From positions 44,232-108,231 of the forward strand of contig JAJECP010000034.1 of assembly GCA_022821985.1 (NCBI GenBank): 64,000 bases of DNA, in the 5' to 3' direction. This DNA is from Acidimicrobiia bacterium (GTDB lineage: Bacteria > Actinomycetota > Acidimicrobiia > Acidimicrobiales > Poriferisodalaceae). Made by a program: the position numbers and the translations under genes. The notes beneath the pieces were generated by a model. The model had not been told where the DNA came from. It worked only from the letters and a program-made list of their open reading frames with translations, and did not search any database. This document shows, in pieces, positions 34,487-43,146 of the stretch (the stretch's first letter is position 1; every line of letters starts with the position of its first letter).

Positions 34487-35290
34487 ATGGCCCTCGTGAC
34501 GACGACTACTGACTCCGCCGCCGACCCCTTCACCGAGATCCCGATGCCGCAGGCGCCGACGTTCGACACGATCGAGGCCGAGCGGCAGCACCGTAAGGAG
34601 CGCTTGGCGTCGGTGTACCGGGCGTTCTCGCTCTTCGGCTTCGAGGAGGGCGTGGCCGGCCACGTCACGGCGCGCGACCCCGAATGGACCGACCATTTCT
34701 GGGTCAACCCGTTCGGCGTGGGCTTCGGTCAGATCAAGGTGTCCGACCTGCTGCTGGTGGATCACGACGGCAACATCGTGGAGGGGCGCTACCCGCTGAA
34801 CCAGGCGGCCTTCGCCATTCACAGCGAGGTGCACAAGGCCCGACCCGACGTGATCGCCGCCGCGCACACCCACTCGCTGTACGGCAAGACGTGGTCGAGC
34901 CTGGGCCGCCTGCTCGACCCGCTCACCCAGGATGCGTGCGCCTTCTACGAAGACCACGCCCTGTTCGACGACTTCACCGGTGTAGTGCTCGACACGTCCG
35001 AAGGCAAGCGCATCGGCCAGGCGCTCGGCAGCTGCAAGGCGGTGATCCTGCAGAACCACGGGCTGCTCACCGTCGGCCAGACCGTGGACGAGGCTGCGTG
35101 GTGGTTTATCACCATGGAGCGCACCTGCCAGAGCCAGCTGCTGGCTGACGCCGCCGGCACGCCGATCCCGATCCGCCACGAGTCCGCCAAGCTCACGGCG
35201 TCGCAGACCGGCAGCCCGCTGGCTGGCTGGTTCAGCTACCAGCCGATCTACGACAAGGTCGTCGAGCGAGATCCCAGCTTCCTCGACTGA
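34487..35290 (+). CDS. Class II aldolase/adducin family protein
   Basis: A 267-residue class II aldolase-fold protein (AraD/FucA superfamily). The zinc site HTHS (AAAHTHSLYGKTW) and a second His in LQNHGLLTVGQT are in place, and ASVYRAFSLFGFEEGVAGHVT matches the family N-terminus. Members cleave phosphosugars or decarboxylate related acids; the sub-branch here often lacks a defined substrate. The ATG at 34487 follows an upstream stretch without similarity. It is divergent from the CoA transferase and converges on the aldehyde dehydrogenase. Confidence 0.85.
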   Translation: MALVTTTTDSAADPFTEIPMPQAPTFDTIEAERQHRKERLASVYRAFSLFGFEEGVAGHVTARDPEWTDHFWVNPFGVGFGQIKVSDLLLVDHDGNIVEGRYPLNQAAFAIHSEVHKARPDVIAAAHTHSLYGKTWSSLGRLLDPLTQDACAFYEDHALFDDFTGVVLDTSEGKRIGQALGSCKAVILQNHGLLTVGQTVDEAAWWFITMERTCQSQLLADAAGTPIPIRHESAKLTASQTGSPLAGWFSYQPIYDKVVERDPSFLD

Positions 35291-35308
35291 GCGCCTGCGC
35301 CGGGCCGC

Positions 35309-36736
35309 TTACCACTCGGCGGCGATGTACTGGGTTTCGCAGAATTCGTAGATGCCTTCGCTGGCGCCCTCGCGACCGAGGCCCGACTGCTTCATGCCAC
35401 CGAAGGGCGCGGCGGGGTCCGACACAGCGCCACGGTTCAGGCCGATCATGCCGGCCTCGATGCGCTCGCTGACCGCCAGGCCCTTGGCCAGGTCCTGGGT
35501 GTAGACGTAGCCGATGAGGCCCATCTCGGTGTCGTTGGCGGCGGCGATCATGGCGTCGGTGTCGGTGAAGCTGGAGATCGGTGCGACGGGGCCGAAGATC
35601 TCCTCGCGGGTGATGGGCGCGCCGGGCTCCACCCCGCCGAGCACGGTCGGCTCGTAGAAGAAGCCCGGGCCGTCGATGGCCGCGCCGCCGGTGACAGCGG
35701 TGGCGCCCCCGTCGACCGCCGAGCGCACCAGCCGGTCGATGTTCTGCACCGAGGCGGCGTTGATCATGGGGCCGCACGTGACGTCGGGGTCGCTGCCGTT
35801 GCCGACCTTCATCGCGCCCATTGCCGTGGCCAGCCGTTCGACGAACTCGTCGTGAACCGGCGCCTCCACGAAGAACCGGTTGGCTGCAGTGCAGGTCTCG
35901 GCCGAGTGGCGCATCTTGGCGACCATGGCGCCGGCCGTGGCGGCTTCGAGGTCGGCGTCGGCGAATACGACGAACGGTGCGTTGCCGCCGAGCTCCATCA
36001 CCACCTTGAGCACACGGTCGGCGCAGCGCTTCAGCAGCACCCGGCCGACTTCGGTGGAGCCGGTGAACGACAGCATCCGCACGGCCCGGTGATCCACGAC
36101 GGCGTCGAGCCACGCGCCCGAGTTGGCCGTGGGCACCAGGTTGACCACGCCCGGCGGCACCCCCGCCTCAGCCAGCAGCTCGGCGACCCGCAGCGAGGTC
36201 AGTGGGGCTTCCCGAGGCGGCTTGATGACCACCGTGTTGCCGGCGGCCAGTGCCGGGGCGAGCTTGCGGGTGATCATGGCGGCCGGGAAGTTCCAGGGCG
36301 TGATCATGGCCACGACGCCGACGGGCGGGTGGCGGGTGATGATGCGGTTGGCGCCCGAGGGCGCGACGCTGATCGAGCCGTGGATACGCACGGCTTCCTC
36401 GGCGTTCCAGCGGAAGAACTCAGCGGCGTAGGCCACCTCGCCGATGGCGTCGGCGCGGGGCTTGCCGTTCTCCAGCGTGATGAGGTCGGCCAGCTCGTCG
36501 GAGTGCTCGATCAGGATGCGGTGGGCGTCGCGCAAGATCTCCGAGCGGACGCGGGGCGCAGTGGCTGCCCAGCCGGGCTGCGTTGCGGCAGCTGCGTCGC
36601 ACGCGGCTGCGGCGTCGGCCGGTGTTCCTGCCGCGACGCCGGCGGCAACGTCGCCGGTCGCCGGGTCGAGCACGTCGATCAGCTCGCCGCCTGCGGCGCC
36701 TTGCCAGCGTCCTCCAATGAGCATCTGCGTTTGCAT
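35309..36736 (-). CDS. NAD(P)-dependent succinate-semialdehyde-type dehydrogenase
   Basis: A 475-residue aldehyde dehydrogenase. Catalytic Cys282 lies in ETCTAANRFF, general base Glu248 in VMELGGNAP, the oxyanion Asn149 in TPWNFP and cofactor Lys172 in VIKPPREAP. The sequence pattern (WNAEEAVRIHG, VDPIDRLV-like blocks) places it in the succinate-semialdehyde dehydrogenase (GabD) group, but other short aldehydes are possible. The ATG at 36736 has GGACGCT before it; a start 13 codons upstream is also open. It converges on the class II aldolase gene with an 18-bp gap. Confidence 0.87.
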   Translation of the reverse strand: MQTQMLIGGRWQGAAGGELIDVLDPATGDVAAGVAAGTPADAAAACDAAAATQPGWAATAPRVRSEILRDAHRILIEHSDELADLITLENGKPRADAIGEVAYAAEFFRWNAEEAVRIHGSISVAPSGANRIITRHPPVGVVAMITPWNFPAAMITRKLAPALAAGNTVVIKPPREAPLTSLRVAELLAEAGVPPGVVNLVPTANSGAWLDAVVDHRAVRMLSFTGSTEVGRVLLKRCADRVLKVVMELGGNAPFVVFADADLEAATAGAMVAKMRHSAETCTAANRFFVEAPVHDEFVERLATAMGAMKVGNGSDPDVTCGPMINAASVQNIDRLVRSAVDGGATAVTGGAAIDGPGFFYEPTVLGGVEPGAPITREEIFGPVAPISSFTDTDAMIAAANDTEMGLIGYVYTQDLAKGLAVSERIEAGMIGLNRGAVSDPAAPFGGMKQSGLGREGASEGIYEFCETQYIAAEW

Positions 36737-36892
36737 CGCGCCAGCATCGCAAATCGGCCAGTCGCTGCGCGCCATCGCAACCGGACCGCGACGCGACGAC
36801 CATTCACGCTTCGGTACTGCCGTGGGGTTGCCGCTCAGCCGAAGGGTCGCTCGCAGTGCCGCAACAGCCCGCGCTGCTGCGAGTCCGGCCGC

Positions 36893-37888
36893 TCAGTCGC
36901 CGTAGTGCAGCAGGCTCTTTTCGCCGGCACGCATCTCTTCGACGGCACGCTGAGCGTCACCGATCGCGGTTTCGAGCTGGGCGATGACGGCGTCGCGGTC
37001 GGAAGTGAACTCCAGCTCATCGATCAGATGCGCCAAGCGATCCTTGCTCCGCCATGCCGCGAACTTGGCCCACTCGGTCCACAGCGTCTCTGGGTCGTCG
37101 ATGCCGATCAGGTCGGATGTGCGGCTCTGCTCGTCGACCGCGGCGCCGGTTGCCACGTAGCCGTTCACCATCGAGATGCGTTCGCACATCTCGTCGAGCG
37201 GTCCGGCGCGGTGCACCACCATGTCGCCGTGCAGCGCGATGGCATAGCCGGGGCCGGGAAACTGGGGAGCGACCGTCCGCTCAGCCGGGACCTGGTCGCC
37301 GGCCTCGGCCAGCTCGGCGGCTTCGTGCTTGGTGCCCTCGAACCACTCGAAGCGCCCTCCGGCAACGTGCGCAGGGTCGGTCACCGCCAGCACGTAGTCG
37401 AGCGGCAGCGTGTCGTGATGCCACTTGTCGATGCCCACATCGATCTGGGACGGCTCGTAGTTGATGTGGCCGAGGTGCACCGGCATCGGGTGCGGGGCGA
37501 TCTCGATGCCGTAGACGGCTTCGAGATGTGCTGTCACCTCGACGCTGAGGCAGAGGTCACGCAGCCAGCGTGAGCGGTAGCAGCCGCCACGCACGGTCCG
37601 CTCGATGCGCTCCCCCGCCGGTCGGGTGAAACAGCGCAAGCGCCGGGCGGTCTCCAGCATGATCGCCGAACCCTCGTCGCTCAGCATCCGAAACGGCGAG
37701 GACAGCGCCACCGGCGTGGCCTTCGTGGCAATCTCGGCGGCGTCATAGCCGAGGTCGGCCAGTATCAGCACCTCGGCCGGTTCCTCGAGCTGCAGGTGCC
37801 GCTCGGCGTCGAACGCCGGCTCGCCCTCCAGCCACTCGTAGCCCCGCGGCTGCGTTGCCGGAAACGGAACTGCTTCGCCCATCGGCAA
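36893..37888 (-). CDS. Probable Fe(II)/2-oxoglutarate-type oxygenase, uncharacterised
   Basis: A 331-residue protein without a family I can name. It carries a plausible facial triad: HHD (His157, Asp159) in DKWHHDTLPLDYV, a distal His226 in GDMVVHRAGP, and Arg237 in ERISMVNGYV, the spacing and arginine typical of phytanoyl-CoA-dioxygenase-like Fe(II)/2OG enzymes. An upstream segment VHLGHINYEPSQIDVGI would form the first core strands. The C-terminal 90 residues are helical and charged. MPMGEAV or MGEAV may be the start. The stop at 36893 is 156 bp before the aldehyde dehydrogenase start. The oxygenase call rests on motif reading only. Confidence 0.55.
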   Translation of the reverse strand: MPMGEAVPFPATQPRGYEWLEGEPAFDAERHLQLEEPAEVLILADLGYDAAEIATKATPVALSSPFRMLSDEGSAIMLETARRLRCFTRPAGERIERTVRGGCYRSRWLRDLCLSVEVTAHLEAVYGIEIAPHPMPVHLGHINYEPSQIDVGIDKWHHDTLPLDYVLAVTDPAHVAGGRFEWFEGTKHEAAELAEAGDQVPAERTVAPQFPGPGYAIALHGDMVVHRAGPLDEMCERISMVNGYVATGAAVDEQSRTSDLIGIDDPETLWTEWAKFAAWRSKDRLAHLIDELEFTSDRDAVIAQLETAIGDAQRAVEEMRAGEKSLLHYGD

Positions 37889-37956
37889 CGACTCTAGGAG
37901 CGACCATCTTCACGAGCGCGCCCAGTCATCCGGAGCGCTGACCCGCTGCGAACCGG

Positions 37957-38358
37957 CTACCTCGCTCCGCGCACCTCCGACATACCCGGATTCGGACGGG
38001 TCGGCTCGGGCACCGCGGCCGGCGCACCGGCAGGAATAGTGATGCGCTCATCGTCAAAGACAGCGACCATTTCGAGCCGTCCGCCCATCGCTTCGACCGC
38101 CGCCCGCCATGTCGAGAGCAGGTTGTCCTGCGAGGTCTCCATGGCCGAAATCGACGCTTGGGCCCGCTCAAGGCGCCGTGCGAGCTCAACTTGGGTCATC
38201 TGCCGGTGCTTGCGGAGCTGCGCGAGATTGAACGCAACAGCTTCCGCTTGAGCTGCATGCTTGATCGCGTCAATGCGGGCACGCCGCTCCGGTCCGATGT
38301 CGCCGACGATCTGGCTGAATTTCTTTGGTCCCATGCCGCGGTCTCCCGTCCTCGTCAT
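37957..38358 (-). CDS. higA: HigA-like XRE-family antitoxin
   Basis: A 133-residue protein with an XRE-type helix-turn-helix (NLAQLRKHRQMTQVELARRL, then RAQASISAMETSQDNLLST) in the middle and a C-terminal MGGRLEMVAVFDDE strand of the kind found in HigA/MqsA-type antitoxins. The ATG at 38358 overlaps the toxin stop by 4 nt (ATGA); a second ATG at 38334 behind GGGAGA gives a 125-residue form. The toxin-first order is that of HigBA systems. It should neutralise the toxin and repress the shared promoter, where a palindrome is visible. Confidence 0.82.
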   Translation of the reverse strand: MTRTGDRGMGPKKFSQIVGDIGPERRARIDAIKHAAQAEAVAFNLAQLRKHRQMTQVELARRLERAQASISAMETSQDNLLSTWRAAVEAMGGRLEMVAVFDDERITIPAGAPAAVPEPTRPNPGMSEVRGAR

Positions 38359-38729
38359 CCGCCGACGTTCGAATCGCCGCTGCCGTCGATCTCCGCGAGA
38401 TAGCGCTCGTAGAGCCGTTCGGCTTCGGGAACAGCGCTCGCGTACCAGCGGTCCCACTGCCCCTGCTTGTCGCCGCCGAGCAACAAGACGGCTTCACGTC
38501 TCGGATCGAACACGTAGAGAATCCTGAGGTGCTTGGCCTCGCTGCGAGGCCTGAGTTCCTTCATGTTGTGATGCTTCGAGCTCGCGATGCGGTCGGCGTG
38601 AGGTCGACCGAGCGTCGGCCCATCACGCGCGAGCAGCTCCACCACGGCGATCACCTCGTCTTGCTCGGGCTCGTCGAGTCGGCCAAACCACTCAGCGAAC
38701 TCGTCGGTGCCGTTGACTTCCCAAGCCAC
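38355..38729 (-). CDS. higB: HigB-like (RelE superfamily) toxin
   Basis: A 124-residue protein with the phage-derived Gp49/HigB pattern: WFGRLDEPEQDEVIAVVELLAR, then LGRPHADRIASSKHHNMKELRP, RILYVFDPRREAVLLLGGDK and a C-terminal AERLYERYLAEI. Such toxins cut mRNA in the ribosome. The start is GTG at 38729, 10 bp downstream of a palindrome, so the transcript is probably near-leaderless. It is followed by the overlapping antitoxin. It marks the left edge of the defence-related region. Confidence 0.82.
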   Translation of the reverse strand: MAWEVNGTDEFAEWFGRLDEPEQDEVIAVVELLARDGPTLGRPHADRIASSKHHNMKELRPRSEAKHLRILYVFDPRREAVLLLGGDKQGQWDRWYASAVPEAERLYERYLAEIDGSGDSNVGG

Positions 38730-38738
38730 GGGATGAAC

Positions 38739-38754
38739 ATAGACAACAGTCTAT
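38739..38754 (-). promoter_or_regulatory. HigBA operator palindrome and promoter
   Basis: ATAGAC (38739-38744) and GTCTAT (38749-38754) are reverse complements separated by AACA, in an AT-rich patch rare for this DNA. On the minus strand, TATAGA inside it resembles a -10 element placed just before the toxin's GTG at 38729. Binding there by the XRE antitoxin would shut off the promoter, as in other HigBA loci. Confidence 0.55.
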
Positions 38755-38793
38755 ATTGATCCAAGTGAATATTCGGCGCAGGGGCGTCGCTTG

Positions 38794-39279
38794 TCAGTCG
38801 GTCGCAACAGCGTTGATCTTGGCGGCAATGGCAGCCAAGTGATCGTCATCAGCCCGGCTGGCCGCGATCTCAGTGGTCACATAGCCGGGATACGCCTCAA
38901 AGTACTGGTCACTGCGGGCCGTCGTTCCCGACTCAGGGCTGGGCTGCACGCCAGCGGTCCGGTGCAACGGGATGACCTTGGCGTGCAGGTGATCGATCAT
39001 CATTCCCTCGAACACGATCGCGCAGCGGTCCACGTCGTCATACGCAGCGGCGATCTTGGCCGCAACCCGGCGCGCAGCCTCCAGCAACGCCGCAGCAACA
39101 TGAGCCTCCACTCGTGCGATGTCGCTAGGCAGACACTCCTTCGTGATCACCACGCTGAACGCCTCGGTGTTCGGAAAGATGTCCAAGAAACCAAGATGGC
39201 GTTCGTCCTCATAGACGAGATGGCACGGTTCGGCCCCTGAGGCGATCCGACAGAAGACGCAGTCACCCACGACCAGCAT
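38794..39279 (-). CDS. HIT-family protein
   Basis: A 161-residue histidine-triad-superfamily protein. CVFCRIASGAEP at the N-terminus has the two cysteines of the zinc site found in many HIT hydrolases; LGFLDIFPNTEAFSVVITKE follows; the triad segment is DHLHAKVIPLH, so the final His of HxHxH is a Lys here and catalysis may be altered. Members hydrolyse nucleoside phosphoramidates or dinucleotides. The upstream DUF499 gene ends 30 bp away and is on the same strand, so they may be cotranscribed. Confidence 0.83.
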   Translation of the reverse strand: MLVVGDCVFCRIASGAEPCHLVYEDERHLGFLDIFPNTEAFSVVITKECLPSDIARVEAHVAAALLEAARRVAAKIAAAYDDVDRCAIVFEGMMIDHLHAKVIPLHRTAGVQPSPESGTTARSDQYFEAYPGYVTTEIAASRADDDHLAAIAAKINAVATD

Positions 39280-39309
39280 TCTGCCCGTCAGGGACCCGCA
39301 GTGATCTCG

Positions 39310-42300
39310 CTATTCGAATTCGGCGGCTTGGGCGTTGAGGCTTTGGGCGTTCTCGCTGACTGTCCGGCGTGTGCCGTCGTCGAAGCCGTCGGCGTTCCTA
39401 GCGCGTAGCTCTAGCTCGAGCTCGACGTCAGGCCCGAGGTGGGCTGCGATGTGCTCGAGGATGTCGCTGAGCTGCTGGATTCCTCGAACACTGTCGAGAT
39501 GGAACTGGGCGTAGAACTGGGTGGGGCTGGGACGATCGTCGCCGCCAGGGTCCGGCTCTCCCCCACCGCCCGGTCTCTCCCGGCCGCCAAGTGGCGCGAC
39601 GCCGCCGGGGTCGGCCGGCTTGTCCTCACCGGACTCCGGGGTCCGAGCTGGCTCAGGAGCAAAGTCGGGGTGAACGAGCAAGCCGCTCGCGGACGGCACG
39701 ATGTGCTGTGCGGTGCGAACGCCAACCCAGCTGTCGCCGTCATGGGCCTCGGCATAAGCGAAGGTCTCTTGCTGCCAGTTCAGCTCTGACACGCCCTTGC
39801 TGACGGCCTGTTCGAGCACGCCGCGCGACGTGAGGCGGGGCATGTACGGATAGCGGGCGTAGGCCTCCCACAGCGCTCCGAGAGAGACATCGCCCCGCTC
39901 GGTCCACAGGCCGTGCTTATCGAGGTCCATGCGGACCCTCACACCGGCGTAGCGGCCGATCAGCTTCTCCTCCGTACCGAGCTTTCGGCTGATGCGCTCG
40001 CCGATGTCGCCTGTCGTGGACGCCCGTGTGAACTGCCAATCAATGTCGGCAGTACCGGGGGCCCGCGACGGCACCAGCACCTGAGTGAACGTCTCGGCGA
40101 TCAGGCTGTCGACCTGCTTGGACGCATCTGCCAGCTTGGTGTCGGCCTGCTGCTTCTGCTGGGCGGTGAGATCCAACGGCACGTGTTCCGCCACGATGGA
40201 TTTCCAAGCGAGGAACGACCGGACTGCGCCGCGCAACTCTGCGAGTCGGTTCGCGGCCGCAGCCACGAAGACAAGCAGGTTCTGGTTCAACCTGGGGCCG
40301 GCGTCTCTCTGAGTGACGATGCGCTCGGCCAGCTTGACTGCCGGCGAGTTCTGATCGCCAGCCGAGTGTGTGGCCTCGGGTTCGAGCACCACCAAGTGGG
40401 CCCCGTCGTCGTTGTCGGGCACGTCACCTGGCCCGGCAGCGAACGGGTGCACAGCCACGAAGTTGCCTCGGTCTCGTTGCGCTGCGATGCGTTCGCGCAC
40501 CACATCATCGGCGTCGCGATCGCTGTAGTTCGACGCAGCCCTGTCTGCCGCGATCCGCGTGACGTTCGGAATCAGCGAATACCAGTACTGCGAACCGTCT
40601 ACGTAGAGGTGCGTGGCCTGGTCTGACAGACGACGCAGTGCGTCAGCGAACTGTCCGGTGGGCTCGCCGGGCTGAACGCAGCCGAGCACCACAGACTTCA
40701 CGTCGACGCCACGCTTGCCGTCAGGCCGTGGTGCCGAGCCCATGTACACGGTGCGGGCCGCCCGCCTCGTTGCCGACAGCCGGCCGAAATGCGAGAACGT
40801 CTTGTCAATGCTCAGCGGCAGCGCGTTAGGCCCGTCAACGTCCGACTTGATGACCGGGTCCCAGCCTTCTTCCAGGTACTTCTTCATCTCGCTCGCAACC
40901 CCGGCGGAATCCATCGGCAAGTTGCCCGGCATGATCAGCAGAGACTGGTCGCCTCGCTGCCACAGTTGCGAGATGGCGATCGCCATCAACCGCAGCACCC
41001 CGCGGGTCCGCTGGAACTTGTCGAGCGCCGACCAGTCCTCGAAGAGACGGTCGAAGAGCTCCGGGTGGATCGGGTACGAGAGCTCCATGCGCCGCCGGTA
41101 GTCGGCCTCGCCCTTACCCAGCGGGAACTCGTCGGCGGCGCCGTGGTACATCTCGCTGAAGGCTCGGATGACGCCGTCTCGCACCCGCGCCTGGGTCGGC
41201 GTGATGGGGTCGAACAGCCGTCGTCGCACGATCTCGAACGACTCGTCGGCTGAAGCCGGCTGCCACGGCGTCGCCGTGCGGTCGACGACGTTCTTCAGCC
41301 GCTCCATCGCCGTGTGGCCACGCGGTCCGCCGGTCTCGATGTCCGAGGCGGGAATCGTCACCAGCACTACGACGTTGTCGGACGCTGCCGCCGCCTCGGT
41401 GAGCGCCTGGGCGAACGTGAACTGAGTGTCGAAGTCGCCAGCGGCCACGCGCCGGCCGTCGGCACCTGCGTCGGGCAATTGCCGGGCATACGCCACCCAT
41501 TCGTCGATCAGCACCACCGCAGGGCCGTAACGCCCGAACAGCTCGCGCAGCTTCTCGCCCGGGTTTGTTCCGGCTTCGTCGTCGGTGCGTACCAGTTCGT
41601 AGCCGTCCTGCCCGCCGAGCTGGTAGGCGAGATGCCCCCACATCGTGTGCAGTGCCGTGTCGGCGCCGACCCGCTTGGGATCGGACACCGACAGAACGTG
41701 CCCCACAAGCACGGCCCGGTTGACCTTCGGCGGCAGCTCCACCTCGGCCTCAGCCAGCATCTCCGAGACGCCTGACAGCCTGGCCGTCGGCACACCGGAC
41801 GCCAGATGGTGCAGCGCAATCATGCTGTGGGTCTTGCCGCCGCCGAAGTTGGTCTGCAGCTCGATTACCGGTGCGCCGCCGTTTCCCGACAGGCGCTGGG
41901 TCGCTCCGACCAGCAGTTCCCGCAACCCGACCGTGAGATACGTGCGAGCGAAGAATGCCTCCGGGTCCTGATATTCGTGATCGGCGGTGCCCTGGGATAC
42001 CTCGTACAGGTCCGCAGCGAATTCGGCCTGGTCGAACCGGCCTGTCTGCACGTCGCTGTGGGGCGTGATGACCTCCCGCCACGGCGTCAGCCCTGCTTGG
42101 GGCTGTCCCTCAGTGGGCTTGGCGGCGGTGCGGCGCCGCTCAGAGCGCGCCTCCTCGTCGAACATCTGCCGCATGAGGTCTCGGCGCGAGTTGCGAATCT
42201 GCTGACGCTGCTCGGTGTCGCCGAATGCCTCAAGCAGACGCTCCATCGAGTCGAGCGCCCGGACGGTGTCGTCGGAGGAGAACTGCTGCTTGTGCGCCCA

Positions 42301-42570
42301 GTTGTTGCGCGTGTCTGCCACTTCGAACACGAGCGACCGGATCGAAGGCGAGAAACCGTGGCCGAAGATCTCATTCCATGTGGCCTTCATGCCGCTCAGC
42401 AGGAAGGCGATGTCGCTCACGTCGCCGGAACTCTGGGAGCCCCGGAGCTGGCGCCGCAGCGCGGCCGGCCAGTCGTCGCCGTAGAAGCCCTGCCAGGTCT
42501 GCTCGCACTTGGGTCGCAGACCGTCGCTCAACAGGTCAAGCGCCTTCGACACACGCTCAGCATTCGCCAT
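39310..42570 (-). CDS. DUF499 (COG1483-type) ATPase with N-terminal Swt1-type HEPN domain
   Basis: A 1,086-residue protein. Residues 1-140 look like a Swt1-type HEPN domain, with Arg88 and His93 in RNNWAH forming the RX4H ribonuclease motif. A DUF499 AAA+ module follows: Walker A GGGKTH (243-248), Walker B VVLIDEW (352-358), then long helical regions and an acidic, proline-rich linker (residues 970-1010). The C-terminal 70 residues resemble a small domain also seen in DUF499 relatives. This protein is a known companion of DUF1156 methyltransferases (encoded here at 50364-53297). It probably acts as an ATP-driven effector or DNA translocase in defence. ATGs at 42576 and 42585 are alternatives. 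Confidence 0.85.
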   Translation of the reverse strand: MANAERVSKALDLLSDGLRPKCEQTWQGFYGDDWPAALRRQLRGSQSSGDVSDIAFLLSGMKATWNEIFGHGFSPSIRSLVFEVADTRNNWAHKQQFSSDDTVRALDSMERLLEAFGDTEQRQQIRNSRRDLMRQMFDEEARSERRRTAAKPTEGQPQAGLTPWREVITPHSDVQTGRFDQAEFAADLYEVSQGTADHEYQDPEAFFARTYLTVGLRELLVGATQRLSGNGGAPVIELQTNFGGGKTHSMIALHHLASGVPTARLSGVSEMLAEAEVELPPKVNRAVLVGHVLSVSDPKRVGADTALHTMWGHLAYQLGGQDGYELVRTDDEAGTNPGEKLRELFGRYGPAVVLIDEWVAYARQLPDAGADGRRVAAGDFDTQFTFAQALTEAAAASDNVVVLVTIPASDIETGGPRGHTAMERLKNVVDRTATPWQPASADESFEIVRRRLFDPITPTQARVRDGVIRAFSEMYHGAADEFPLGKGEADYRRRMELSYPIHPELFDRLFEDWSALDKFQRTRGVLRLMAIAISQLWQRGDQSLLIMPGNLPMDSAGVASEMKKYLEEGWDPVIKSDVDGPNALPLSIDKTFSHFGRLSATRRAARTVYMGSAPRPDGKRGVDVKSVVLGCVQPGEPTGQFADALRRLSDQATHLYVDGSQYWYSLIPNVTRIAADRAASNYSDRDADDVVRERIAAQRDRGNFVAVHPFAAGPGDVPDNDDGAHLVVLEPEATHSAGDQNSPAVKLAERIVTQRDAGPRLNQNLLVFVAAAANRLAELRGAVRSFLAWKSIVAEHVPLDLTAQQKQQADTKLADASKQVDSLIAETFTQVLVPSRAPGTADIDWQFTRASTTGDIGERISRKLGTEEKLIGRYAGVRVRMDLDKHGLWTERGDVSLGALWEAYARYPYMPRLTSRGVLEQAVSKGVSELNWQQETFAYAEAHDGDSWVGVRTAQHIVPSASGLLVHPDFAPEPARTPESGEDKPADPGGVAPLGGRERPGGGGEPDPGGDDRPSPTQFYAQFHLDSVRGIQQLSDILEHIAAHLGPDVELELELRARNADGFDDGTRRTVSENAQSLNAQAAEFE

Positions 42571-42636
42571 CACCATGCGCCCCACTCCCCTCGCCTACCG
42601 CGCGCGGTGACGCCCCGACTGGTGTCAACCAAGGAG

Positions 42637-43089
42637 CTAAGCCAAACCAGGCGCGCCGGGCGGTGCAGATCCCACCAAAGCGTCCACCCGGTCGACGATC
42701 GCCCGAAGATCCACGCGCATTTCGTCGATCCGGCCATCGATGCCGTCAACGCGCTTGTCGAGCCCCGCGAACCTGTGATCCATGACGTCGAAGCGGGCAT
42801 CGATCCGCCCGTTCTGCTCCTTGAAGCGCTGATCCACAGCATCGAACCGGGTGCTTACGGCGTCGAAGCGGGAGTCCATGGCGTCGAAGCGGTGGCCCAC
42901 GGCATCGAACCGGGCATCGATCCGCCCGTTCTGCTCCTTGAAGCGCTGATCCACAGCATCGAAGCGCGCGTTGACGAGCCGAATGATCCCTTCGAAGCCC
43001 CATTTCAGCAGCGCCCATACGCCGGCCCCCAACGCGACCACGATGGGCGTGACCACCGTCAGCGTCGGCACCACGTTCGACCACTCCAT
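42637..43089 (-). CDS. Membrane-anchored coiled-coil repeat protein
   Basis: A 150-residue protein with one hydrophobic segment near the N-terminus (VVTPIVVALGAGVWALLKW, residues 11-29), then a run of seven-residue units of the form RFDAVDQ/RIDARFD/HRFDAMD that makes a long amphipathic coiled coil to residue 140. The heptad pattern resembles phage-tail or Hbl-like coils rather than an enzyme. It lies 67 bp before the DUF499 gene and on the same strand. Function is unknown. Its coding DNA contains an exact 53-bp direct repeat. Confidence 0.7.
   Translation of the reverse strand: MEWSNVVPTLTVVTPIVVALGAGVWALLKWGFEGIIRLVNARFDAVDQRFKEQNGRIDARFDAVGHRFDAMDSRFDAVSTRFDAVDQRFKEQNGRIDARFDVMDHRFAGLDKRVDGIDGRIDEMRVDLRAIVDRVDALVGSAPPGAPGLA
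42794..42963. repeat. Two exact 53-bp direct repeats in the coiled-coil gene
   Basis: Positions 42794-42846 and 42911-42963 are identical over 53 bp (the stretch begins CGGGCATCGATCCGCCCG), 117 bp apart, which is 39 codons and so in frame. They encode the heptad repeats FDAVDQRFKEQNGRIDARFD. Recombination between them would shorten the coil by 39 residues without a frameshift. Confidence 0.85.
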
Positions 43090-43146
43090 GCAGACAACCC
43101 TATGCCACGCTGAGCCGACCGCAGGCGCGTTTTCCCGCCCCGCAGA

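Noticed and set aside
42794..42963. Direct repeats considered as a CRISPR-like array
   Set aside because: There are only two copies, they lie within a coding frame of heptads, and no Cas gene or spacer regularity is present.
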